Source: a virus. From it: a stretch of DNA of 32,767 bases. The stretch covers positions 1-32,767 of the IMG/VR virus record IMGVR_UViG_3300042691_031334; one strand, 5' to 3'. This document shows positions 1-6,015 of this stretch, piece after piece (positions within the stretch are counted from its first letter, which is position 1; every line of letters begins with the position of its first letter). Under the pieces are notes generated by a model. That model worked only from the letters and a program-made list of their open reading frames with translations. It searched no databases and was not told the origin of the DNA. The translations under genes were made by a program, and so were the position numbers.

Positions 1-80
1 TTGGTGGGGGAATTGGAATGACAAGATTGGCTCGAGCATATGAGTTGATGTTGGAACAAAAATTCGCTGAATTGTATTAA
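1..80 (+). CDS. 3' end of a class II synthetase-like enzyme (AsnA-like?), partial
   Basis: Only the last 25 codons are inside the window, read in the frame beginning at base 3 and ending at TAA 78-80. The tail begins GGGIGMTRLARAYELM. The pattern G-G-G-I-G-x-x-R is motif 3 of class II aminoacyl-tRNA synthetases and of ammonia-dependent asparagine synthetase (AsnA), where the Arg contacts ATP and the motif lies close to the C-terminus. The short tail after the motif fits AsnA or AsnRS/AspRS-like enzymes. The family is inferred from this one motif; the rest of the gene lies to the left. A terminator follows immediately. Confidence 0.5.
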   Translation, partial: GGGIGMTRLARAYELMLEQKFAELY

Positions 81-89
81 TTTTTTAAG

Positions 90-115
90 TGGGGGTTGTA
101 ACCCCCATTTTTATT
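90..115 (+). terminator. Rho-independent terminator
   Basis: A perfect hairpin TGGGGG-TTGTAA-CCCCCA (90-107) is followed by a T-rich tract. It ends the synthetase-like gene. Its loop supplies the TTG of the next promoter. Confidence 0.85.
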
Positions 116-126
116 TTATATCTTTG
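96..126 (+). promoter_or_regulatory. Type A (Bacteroidetes sigma-like) promoter
   Basis: TTG at 96-98, a 20-bp spacer, and TATCTTTG at 119-126. The box ends 4 nt before the ATG at 131, so the transcript should be leaderless or nearly so. The stretch TATATCTTTGTGTTATG recurs exactly before the gene at 4577. Confidence 0.75.
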
Positions 127-130
127 TGTT

Positions 131-319
131 ATGAAACCGACTTTAACGGATGTTGATTTTAACGAACTATTGGTGATGAACCGAATTGTGACACGGTTGG
201 TGGAACAAGATATGGTTCATTCTAAGGTTAGTAAGTTAGATATCGAGGTTAGGACTAAGTTGGAGTCGGTTTTGTTTTTATTGGATGAAGTAAATAATTA
301 TTGCAATGACTATGTATAG
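131..319 (+). CDS. Small hypothetical protein, 62 aa
   Basis: The start is set by the promoter: TATCTTTG ends 4 nt upstream of this ATG, and an earlier in-frame ATG at 89 lies inside the terminator and is rejected. The protein begins MKPTLTDVDFNELLVMNRIV. It is acidic, probably all-helical, without a signal peptide, membrane segment or cysteine motif. It is the first gene of an operon; its last codons overlap the SET-domain gene by 14 nt, so the two are probably translationally coupled. No family recognised. Confidence 0.75.
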   Translation: MKPTLTDVDFNELLVMNRIVTRLVEQDMVHSKVSKLDIEVRTKLESVLFLLDEVNNYCNDYV

Positions 320-617
320 ACCATTACCACCAAACGTAACAATTAAGAATTCTAACATTGACGGGTTGGGGTTATTTGCCGTGGAACCCATAGTTTCGGG
401 AACTGATTTGGGTATGACACATATTTTTGATGACAGAGTTGAGGATGGTTTGATCCGACTACCGATGGGAGGGTTTTTTAACCATTCTAAGACACCTAAT
501 TGTAAGGTGGTAGAGGTTTTATCGCCGATCCATCATTTACGATTGGTGGTAATATCTAACGTCAATACCGGTGAAGAATTAACTGCTGAATACACAATGT
601 ACGATCCAACAAAATGA
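306..617 (+). CDS. SET-domain protein (putative protein-lysine methyltransferase)
   Basis: A 103-aa protein that is almost entirely one compact SET domain. Visible motifs, in order: the G-x-G-L-F-A strand (about residues 20-25), N-H-S-x-x-P-N-C (59-66), which forms the S-adenosylmethionine pocket and pseudoknot, and G-E-E-L-T-x-E-Y-x-x-Y-D-P (89-101) with the catalytic-type Tyr. SET proteins transfer a methyl group from SAM to lysines. There are no pre-SET or post-SET cysteines, as in small bacterial and viral SET proteins. It is driven from the type A promoter with the preceding gene, so probably expressed early. The substrate is unknown. ATG at 312 is an alternative start. Confidence 0.85.
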   Translation: MTMYRPLPPNVTIKNSNIDGLGLFAVEPIVSGTDLGMTHIFDDRVEDGLIRLPMGGFFNHSKTPNCKVVEVLSPIHHLRLVVISNVNTGEELTAEYTMYDPTK

Positions 618-645
618 TTTTAACGATTATATTAACAATTATTGT

Positions 646-1161
646 ATGGGAACTATTAAAGAAACTATTTTGGATATTGGTAAACCGATCCGCAGACTGA
701 TCAACAACATTCGGATGTCTTGGCGATGGGCTAAGTTCGGTTGGAATGATAGGGACTTTGATTATGTATATCTCTACAACGTAATGAAGTTTAAGATTGA
801 CAATATGGAAAAAACATTTGTCAAATATGGGTATCACGATAACAACGATTATGCAACATCAAGAATGAGATTGATATCTAGACTACTAGATAAAGTTTCA
901 ACTGAGTTCTATGAGATGGAATATTGGGATTACATATATGATGAAAACCATAACAAGATTGATAAGATTGACAATTACCTCGAAGCAAATAAACACAATT
1001 ACAGAAGATCGGGAAAACACTTTTCAACAAGAGGTAGGAATATGAAGTCATTCAGTGTTAAGGAGGCTTGTGCTATGGATATTGGATATTACAAACATAA
1101 GAAAGCAAAACGATTATTATTCCAACTCTTGGAACATCGTATTGATTGGTTTTGGGATTAA
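646..1161 (+). CDS. Conserved-looking phage protein, unknown function, 171 aa
   Basis: Soluble, mixed-charge protein rich in Trp, Tyr and Asp. The N-terminal third contains an aromatic segment (RMSWRWAKFGWNDRDFDYVY, residues 23-42), followed by helical segments with many Lys/Asn. I recall similar W-G-W-x-D-R-D-x-D segments in uncharacterised proteins of large phages, but cannot name a family. No signal peptide or membrane helix. It follows the SET gene by 28 nt and precedes the next gene by 10 nt, so is probably in the same operon. Confidence 0.75.
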   Translation: MGTIKETILDIGKPIRRLINNIRMSWRWAKFGWNDRDFDYVYLYNVMKFKIDNMEKTFVKYGYHDNNDYATSRMRLISRLLDKVSTEFYEMEYWDYIYDENHNKIDKIDNYLEANKHNYRRSGKHFSTRGRNMKSFSVKEACAMDIGYYKHKKAKRLLFQLLEHRIDWFWD

Positions 1162-1171
1162 AAATAAAATT

Positions 1172-1696
1172 ATGAAACGAAGTGAAACATTTAATAACCT
1201 TTTGGAATCAATAACCCCTGAAATGGAAGAAAATTGGAAACAACAAAGAATTGAAACGAAGAATAATTTAACTTCAGAATACCAACTTGGTTATTATGTC
1301 GGTGAATATATAGTGAATCGGTATTTACCAACCCTATCAACTGATATGATTCAAAATCGCAGAGTTATTACCGTATCTGAAGAAGACACTGAGGAAAACA
1401 AGAGACTAGAATCTGAGTGGTTTAACTCTAAACGTCCAAATGAAGAAGGTAGTAAGGATAAATGGGATTTATATCATCAACACAATAAGATGTTGGAAAA
1501 AAAGTATCTTCCAAACCCTCTTATTTGTCATTTAGGACCTCTTAATATCCTGAATATGGATGAGTTTAAGAAAGGGTTGCGTTATTCGTTATGGGATTGT
1601 GATATTTGTTCATATAATATTGAACCTGAGAATATCAAGATATATGATGATGAGGATGTTAGATTTACCATTGTGGAACTTAAATTAGGTGAATAA
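1172..1696 (+). CDS. Hypothetical protein, 174 aa
   Basis: Start chosen at ATG 1172 (MKRSETFNNLLE), 10 nt after the previous stop; the longer reading frame from 1055 would run 107 nt into the upstream gene. The protein is charged, acidic at the C-terminus and predicted soluble. A C-x8-C-D-I-C type cluster appears near residues 155-165 (S-L-W-D-C-D-I-C-S-Y), too incomplete for a zinc site. Family not recognised. Its TGA-proximal end overlaps an upstream GTG of the next frame, suggesting coupled translation. Confidence 0.75.
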   Translation: MKRSETFNNLLESITPEMEENWKQQRIETKNNLTSEYQLGYYVGEYIVNRYLPTLSTDMIQNRRVITVSEEDTEENKRLESEWFNSKRPNEEGSKDKWDLYHQHNKMLEKKYLPNPLICHLGPLNILNMDEFKKGLRYSLWDCDICSYNIEPENIKIYDDEDVRFTIVELKLGE

Positions 1697-1700
1697 AATT

Positions 1701-1949
1701 ATGAAACACGTATCGGCAATTGCCAAAGATGAGAATTGTTTGGAAATCCATTCAGATGATTTTGGGGTGGTAAATGTTAAAGTATTGGATGATGAACGTA
1801 AATTAATGGTCAAAATGGAAAATATTACAATAAAGGAACCATTGACCATTTGTTTATACACCGGAAAACCGATGTTTGTTGAGGTCCAAGAGGGTAAAGA
1901 AATTTTGGTACAATATGTAAAATTTTCTGGAAAAGATTTGTATAATTAA
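1701..1949 (+). CDS. Small beta-rich hypothetical protein, 82 aa
   Basis: Starts at ATG 1701 (MKHVSAIAKDENC), 4 nt after the previous stop; a GTG at 1689 in the same frame is a weaker alternative. The sequence alternates hydrophobic and charged residues (VNVKVLDDERKLMVKMENIT), suggesting a small all-beta fold, and ends with LVQYVKFSGKDLYN. No signal peptide or known motif. It is the last gene of the operon begun at 131; the next gene has its own promoter. Confidence 0.7.
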   Translation: MKHVSAIAKDENCLEIHSDDFGVVNVKVLDDERKLMVKMENITIKEPLTICLYTGKPMFVEVQEGKEILVQYVKFSGKDLYN

Positions 1950-1968
1950 AAATTGTCCTTTACCTTTG
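1937..1968 (+). promoter_or_regulatory. Type A promoter
   Basis: TTTG at 1937-1940, 20-bp spacer, TACCTTTG at 1961-1968. The upstream element lies inside the end of the preceding gene. The leader to the ATG at 1985 is about 10-15 nt. Confidence 0.75.
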
Positions 1969-1984
1969 TTGTCACAAACAATAA

Positions 1985-2395
1985 ATGTGTATGAAACACA
2001 ACATAATCAAAACAGAAAACTATCTAGTTGTTGTAGATGATTCAGAGATTAAAGAAGGTGATTATGGATTTATTACTTCTGCAGTAATGTCTTATGATGC
2101 TATGCTAAAAGAATGGAATCAACCATTAGGTTCAAAAATCATTACTCACCTACCAATAAACGATTCACCTATCCTTCAAGGAGTACCACTACTTCCAATA
2201 TTGGATGAAGGAGTTTTTGTAACACCTACTCACTTTGAGTTTGAGATGGAGAAACAATTTGAATACAGAAAAACAACGAATAATTGTATAACAGGGTTTA
2301 CATCACTTCCTTATCCAACAAATGAGGTTAAACCAAGAACAACAACCAACTCACAAGGACAAACACAAGTAGTAGGGAGGTATATTTTTAATTAA
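1985..2395 (+). CDS. Conserved-looking phage protein, unknown function, 136 aa
   Basis: Soluble protein with a central segment SKIITHLPINDSPILQGVPLLP (about residues 50-71). I recall similar H-L-P-x-N-x-x-P-x-L-x-G-V segments in uncharacterised Bacteroidetes phage proteins; I cannot assign a function. The C-terminal 30 residues are low-complexity (T, N, Q, P rich). It has its own type A promoter and is followed by another promoter, so is probably monocistronic. ATG at 1991 (MKHNIIKTENYL) is an equally possible start. Confidence 0.75.
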   Translation: MCMKHNIIKTENYLVVVDDSEIKEGDYGFITSAVMSYDAMLKEWNQPLGSKIITHLPINDSPILQGVPLLPILDEGVFVTPTHFEFEMEKQFEYRKTTNNCITGFTSLPYPTNEVKPRTTTNSQGQTQVVGRYIFN

Positions 2396-2401
2396 AAAAG
2401 T

Positions 2402-2443
2402 TTTGGAAATTAAAAAAATAGTTTTAACTTTGTATCGTTAAAC
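2402..2443 (+). promoter_or_regulatory. Type A promoter with shared initial transcribed sequence
   Basis: TTTG 2402-2405, 19-bp spacer, TAACTTTG 2425-2432. The box and the following bases (TAACTTTGTATCGTTAAA) are almost repeated at the promoter at 5990, where they read TAACTTTGTAACGTTAAA. Confidence 0.8.
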
Positions 2444-2451
2444 AAAATAAG

Positions 2452-2745
2452 ATGTTCAAATTTTTCACGTCAGGGGTTTTTTGGTGTTTCATCGTGTTAC
2501 CCGTCGCATCAGTTTCACTGATAGTTGCTTGTCACGATGAACCTCACAGATATGTGGGAGTTGTAACTTCGGTTAGTAGTTGGAATGGTGACGCTACATT
2601 AAAAACGAAGACAGAAACCGGAAAAGACACAACACTTAAGGTTGTTGCTAGAAAATATGAACATTTTGTAGAAGGTCAGGTCATCACTGTTTGGACTGGT
2701 GGTGACCTGTTTGACGGAATCGCATCTACAGAACCACAACATTAA
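2452..2745 (+). CDS. Putative lipoprotein, 97 aa
   Basis: The N-terminus is a long hydrophobic segment (FWCFIVLPVASVSLIVAC) ending in a lipobox-like I-V-A-C near residue 27, so the mature protein probably begins with a lipidated Cys facing the periplasm or outer membrane. The mature part, beginning HDEPHRYVGVVTSVSSW, is beta-rich and resembles a small OB-like barrel (GKDTTLKV...EGQVITVW). First gene of a five-gene operon that ends with the SPFH protein. The specific function is unknown. Confidence 0.75.
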   Translation: MFKFFTSGVFWCFIVLPVASVSLIVACHDEPHRYVGVVTSVSSWNGDATLKTKTETGKDTTLKVVARKYEHFVEGQVITVWTGGDLFDGIASTEPQH

Positions 2746-2758
2746 AATTATTAAAACA

Positions 2759-3160
2759 ATGTCAAATAAAGTAGTACATTTAGACACAACTAAAATCGTT
2801 TCTATTCACGAGTATAAAGAAACGGAAGTTAATTATTGGGAATGGAGACCTGAAATTAAGGAACGTTCTTATTTGTTTGGTCTTATCCGTTTAGAAGGTA
2901 AAAAGGCGGGTTGGGTTGATACTGCCGAACTATGGGACTCTGATGATAGATTAGGTGATGATAAGTTAAAAAAGAAAGGATATAAAGTTTATCCTTGGAA
3001 TGAGAGGGTCACTAACCGAGTGGTTAGAATGGCTCACGTTAAAGTGGTGTTTGTTAATGGTTATGAATATAATTGTGACTTTGGAACAAATACCGAAATG
3101 ATTAATTGGATCAGAGACCTAAAAATTAATATAACAAACAAAAAATTTATCTTAGTATAA
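2759..3160 (+). CDS. Hypothetical protein, 133 aa
   Basis: The start at 2759 (MSNKVVHLDTTK) is 13 nt after the previous stop; the open frame extends further upstream but only inside the preceding gene. Soluble, basic, with several Trp (YWEWRPEIKER; WVDTAELWDSD) and a C-terminal beta-hairpin-like part. No signal peptide. Its membership of an operon of membrane and lipoproteins suggests a cytoplasmic partner, but no family is recognised. Confidence 0.75.
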   Translation: MSNKVVHLDTTKIVSIHEYKETEVNYWEWRPEIKERSYLFGLIRLEGKKAGWVDTAELWDSDDRLGDDKLKKKGYKVYPWNERVTNRVVRMAHVKVVFVNGYEYNCDFGTNTEMINWIRDLKINITNKKFILV

Positions 3161-3162
3161 TT

Positions 3163-3393
3163 ATGAAAACGTTTTTTTTATCACTCGCACTATTCACACT
3201 TTTGAGTTGTGAAAAAGTGGCTCAAACATCAATCTCTAATGATGTTAGAAAAAATGAAGAATCAACCAAACTTGAATGCTCAGGTAGGTATGATATCTCG
3301 GCAGGTACACTTTATGTTTACGATTTAGATGGTCACACAATTTACATTGTTGAGGGTACGTCATCCAATTACCCTGTAGGTATCTCAGAATAA
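3163..3393 (+). CDS. Small lipoprotein, 76 aa
   Basis: Classic lipoprotein signal: MKTFFLSLALFTLLSC, with the lipobox L-L-S-C placing the lipidated Cys at residue 16. The mature chain is about 60 residues and ends with a beta-hairpin-like segment (TLYVYDLDGHTIYIVEG); D-G-H-x-I-Y-I-V resembles segments in small bacterial lipoproteins of unknown role. It begins 2 nt after the previous stop. Confidence 0.8.
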   Translation: MKTFFLSLALFTLLSCEKVAQTSISNDVRKNEESTKLECSGRYDISAGTLYVYDLDGHTIYIVEGTSSNYPVGISE

Positions 3394-3401
3394 CGAAGAC
3401 T

Positions 3402-3647
3402 ATGAAAGAACGTATTATAAAAATTGGTAGGGTTTTATTGGATATTATCCTATTCGTATCGGCACTCGCCTTTTCATCACAAATTATAACTTGGGGAACC
3501 AAGTTGATGAACCAATCAAGTAACCTTCTAATGTTTTTAGGTGTGTTGGTTTGTATCGTTGGTGTATTTGGTATTGTATTAACAATCAACGAAGGAGTGA
3601 AAGAAGTGTTAAAGTTATTCCCAACAAACAAAGAAGAAAACAATTAA
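3402..3647 (+). CDS. Small two-helix membrane protein, 81 aa
   Basis: Two hydrophobic helices are visible (about residues 10-30, VLLDIILFVSALAFSSQIIT, and 42-62, LLMFLGVLVCIVGVFGIVLT), separated by a short polar loop, with a charged C-terminal tail (KLFPTNKEENN). It is probably an inner-membrane protein. It lies between a lipoprotein and the SPFH gene in one operon (8 and 13 nt gaps), so it may act with the SPFH protein. Confidence 0.75.
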   Translation: MKERIIKIGRVLLDIILFVSALAFSSQIITWGTKLMNQSSNLLMFLGVLVCIVGVFGIVLTINEGVKEVLKLFPTNKEENN

Positions 3648-3660
3648 ATTTTAATAAACT

Positions 3661-4518
3661 ATGGAAACGATTTCAAAAATCAAAATCGCATTAGGTCTGG
3701 TGGGTCTATTGCTAGTGTTAATCTTATTCTCAAATTCTTGTGAGAGGATTGACGCAGGTCACGTTGGTGTCAAAGTAAATTTGTATGGTGATGGTAAAGG
3801 TATTGACGATATTACCGAAGTTACGGGTATCGCATTTTACAATCCATTCAGTCAGAAAATTTATGAATTCCCAACCTTTGTTCAACATAAAGAATATACC
3901 AAAACAGATGATCAAGATGAATCATTTGTGGTGAATTCAAAAGATGGATCAGAATTCCACGTAAGTCCAATCATTAACTATTCGGTAAAACGTGAGAGAG
4001 TACCTTATATCTTTGGAAAATATCGTAGAGATTTACCATCAATTGAGGAAGGATTCTTAAAGACTACAGTTTATGATGCGTTTAGAATGATTGCTAACTC
4101 ATATACCGCAGATGAAATGGTATCTCAGAGACAAAATTTTGAAAACAAAGTTCGTCGTCTTTTGGATAGTGTGTTAGTACCTGAAGGTTTTATCATCGGT
4201 CAAATGACATCTAATCTAGGTTATCCAAAACAATTCAAAGACGCAATTATTGCAAAGAATAATGCAATTCAATTAGGTTTAACCGCAGAAAATAGAGTTA
4301 AAACCGCACAAGCCGAGGCGAAAATCAAAGTGGCGACCGCAGAAGGTAATGCACAAGCAATGTTAACCCAAGCAAAGGCAGAGGCAGAAGCGAATAAGTT
4401 AAAACAATCAACCCTTACACCTATGTTGTTACAACAAATGTGGATCACAAAATGGAACGGTACTTTACCTTCCACACAACTCGGTTCAGGGACCAATATG
4501 ATGTATAACGTAAAATAA
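3661..4518 (+). CDS. SPFH/band-7 (prohibitin-like) membrane protein
   Basis: 285 aa. Residues 6-26 form one membrane anchor, followed by the SPFH core: AGHVGVKVNLYGDGKGIDD, an S-x-D-G-S-E-F-x-V-x-x-x-I-N-Y-S-V segment, an R-D-L...V-Y-D-A-F-R-M-I region and the R-Q-x-F-E-x-K-V-R-R-L-L helix. A long Ala/Glu/Lys coiled coil follows (about 205-245, AEAKIKVATAEGNAQAML). Such proteins form ring or scaffold assemblies at membranes and often bind proteases such as FtsH. Last gene of the operon starting at 2452, ended by a strong terminator. A role in protecting or remodelling the host membrane is inference. Confidence 0.88.
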   Translation: METISKIKIALGLVGLLLVLILFSNSCERIDAGHVGVKVNLYGDGKGIDDITEVTGIAFYNPFSQKIYEFPTFVQHKEYTKTDDQDESFVVNSKDGSEFHVSPIINYSVKRERVPYIFGKYRRDLPSIEEGFLKTTVYDAFRMIANSYTADEMVSQRQNFENKVRRLLDSVLVPEGFIIGQMTSNLGYPKQFKDAIIAKNNAIQLGLTAENRVKTAQAEAKIKVATAEGNAQAMLTQAKAEAEANKLKQSTLTPMLLQQMWITKWNGTLPSTQLGSGTNMMYNVK

Positions 4519-4538
4519 TTAAAAAAACATTTCAAGGG

Positions 4539-4563
4539 GGGTTGGTAATACCAACCCTTTTTT
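4539..4563 (+). terminator. Rho-independent terminator
   Basis: Stem GGGTTGG / CCAACCC with loop TAATA, then TTTTTT. It ends the SPFH operon; TTG at 4542-4544 in the left arm is also the upstream element of the next promoter. Confidence 0.9.
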
Positions 4564-4572
4564 ATATCTTTG
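4542..4572 (+). promoter_or_regulatory. Type A promoter nested in a terminator
   Basis: TTG 4542-4544, 20-bp spacer, TATCTTTG 4565-4572, then 4 nt to the ATG at 4577. It predicts a leaderless mRNA. Confidence 0.75.
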
Positions 4573-4576
4573 TGTT

Positions 4577-5551
4577 ATGGCAGAAACATTAAACTTAGTA
4601 AATCCAAACGACATTTTATCATTCAAATATGAAATCAGTCGTTTTCCCGATGGTCAACAATCTTTAAGATTGGTTGAAGATGGGTACAACACTTTTAATT
4701 CACTCAAAGAAAACTCACAAGGAATAACAATCAAATCTCGTTTGAATACGTTTCAGGATTTGGAAATTATTATTTGTGCAACACAAGCACTGAAAGAGGT
4801 TGGTGTTAATCGTATTCGTCTTTATATTCCATATTGTATGGGTGCAAGAAGTGACCGTAAGTTTATGGAAGGTGGAATAAATTATGTTAAGACAGTTATC
4901 GCACCTATCATCAACTCACAAGGTTATGAACAAGTAATCATCCTTGATCCGCACTCAGACGTTCTTGAAGCATGTATCAATAATTTTAAGAAGAAGGATA
5001 CATCCGATTTACTTGATTTTGCTTTTCGTGATTATTTTATCTCAAAAGGTTTTGAAACTTTCGATGCAAGTAATTTTGATGGGGTTCGTTTGGTATCACC
5101 CGATGCCGGTGCTTTGAAAAAGGTGTTTCACGCAGCAGAACAAATCAAATACAAAAATGAAGTCATCATAGCATCAAAACATCGTAATCTTGAAACCGGT
5201 AAAATTGATTACACAAATGTACCGATGTCTGTAAATGATGCCGATAAAGATGTCTTTATTCTTGATGACATTTGTGATGGTGGTAGAACATTCACTGAGA
5301 TTGCCAAAGCAATTAATGAGGTTAGAAAATTATCAAGTTCGGTTCAACCAGAACAATATGGTAAAAATTATTTGATTGTCACTCACGGTATTTTCAGTTC
5401 AGGATTTGATTCTCTTTCCCAATACTTTGATGGTATCTATACCACAAACAGTGTTAAGGATATTCAAGATGGTACCATCGTTAATACATTCTCAAGACAC
5501 AAAACCATTGATTCTTTAGTTAAACAACTCAACGTATTTTATTATGGATAA
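4577..5551 (+). CDS. prs: PRPP synthetase family enzyme (Prs or ADPR-pyrophosphate synthetase)
   Basis: 324 aa, normal length for the family. Motifs seen: the ATP-contacting loop YIPYCMGARSDR (83-94, canonical PYxRQDR), D-P-H-S (124-127), S-P-D-A-G (174-178), K-H-R-N (201-204) and the PRPP-binding loop FILDDICDGGRTF (227-239). The standard reaction is ribose-5-phosphate + ATP to PRPP + AMP. Phage homologues next to a Nampt-like gene have been shown to pyrophosphorylate ADP-ribose instead (Adps of the NARP1 pathway), and the neighbourhood fits either reaction. It overlaps the HAD gene by 8 nt, and the Nampt-like gene follows. Which substrate is used cannot be read from the sequence alone. Confidence 0.9.
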   Translation: MAETLNLVNPNDILSFKYEISRFPDGQQSLRLVEDGYNTFNSLKENSQGITIKSRLNTFQDLEIIICATQALKEVGVNRIRLYIPYCMGARSDRKFMEGGINYVKTVIAPIINSQGYEQVIILDPHSDVLEACINNFKKKDTSDLLDFAFRDYFISKGFETFDASNFDGVRLVSPDAGALKKVFHAAEQIKYKNEVIIASKHRNLETGKIDYTNVPMSVNDADKDVFILDDICDGGRTFTEIAKAINEVRKLSSSVQPEQYGKNYLIVTHGIFSSGFDSLSQYFDGIYTTNSVKDIQDGTIVNTFSRHKTIDSLVKQLNVFYYG

Positions 5552-5978
5552 TTATTTTGAATTAAATCCCGAATCCAAACCATTCTTGGATAGATTGGTA
5601 ACTGAATGGGAACAACACGGTAAGATTATTATTGCCTGTGACTATGATGACACTATTAGTCCTTGGAAAATGCACAACAATGACTTTAATCGTGTTATCC
5701 GTGTTTTGAAAGCAGCAAAATTTACGGGAGCATACTTGGTTATCTTCACAGCGTGTGACACCCAAAGATATGATGAGATTAAATCATATTGTAAATCAAA
5801 AGATTTGGAGATTGATTCCATTAACCAAACACCGATTGACTTACCTTATGGTAAGAATGGTAAGGTATATGCTAACATTTTCATTGATGATCGTGCAGGA
5901 TTGAACGAATCTTTGAATATTTTGGAATCCGCGACATATATTATTCGGGGAAAAAGTCAAAAATATTTTGAATTCTAA
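5544..5978 (+). CDS. HAD-superfamily hydrolase (small phosphatase)
   Basis: 144 aa. HAD motifs: D-Y-D-D-T (33-37; D33 nucleophile, D35 general acid), motif II T69 in IFTACD, Lys in GKNGK (about 104-107) and motif IV I-D-D-R-A-G (114-119). The K-V-Y-A-N-I-F-I-D-D-R-A ending resembles the small HAD family of phages and Bacteroides (BT0820-like), which lacks a large cap domain and acts on small phosphorylated molecules. Overlap with the upstream synthetase gene suggests coupled expression and a linked task, for example removing a phosphate from a nucleotide intermediate; that role is inference. Confidence 0.85.
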   Translation: MDNYFELNPESKPFLDRLVTEWEQHGKIIIACDYDDTISPWKMHNNDFNRVIRVLKAAKFTGAYLVIFTACDTQRYDEIKSYCKSKDLEIDSINQTPIDLPYGKNGKVYANIFIDDRAGLNESLNILESATYIIRGKSQKYFEF

Positions 5979-6008
5979 AAAATAAAAATTAACTTTGTAA
6001 CGTTAAAA
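5967..6008 (+). promoter_or_regulatory. Type A promoter with palindrome TAACGTTA
   Basis: TTTG 5967-5970, 19-bp spacer, TAACTTTG 5990-5997, then the perfect palindrome TAACGTTA at 5998-6005. It shares box and initial transcribed bases with the promoter at 2425. Confidence 0.8.
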
Positions 6009-6015
6009 ACAAATT

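Noticed and set aside
1055-1171. N-terminal extension of the gene at 1172
   Set aside because: It lies wholly within the upstream gene in another frame; the ATG at 1172 directly follows that gene's stop.
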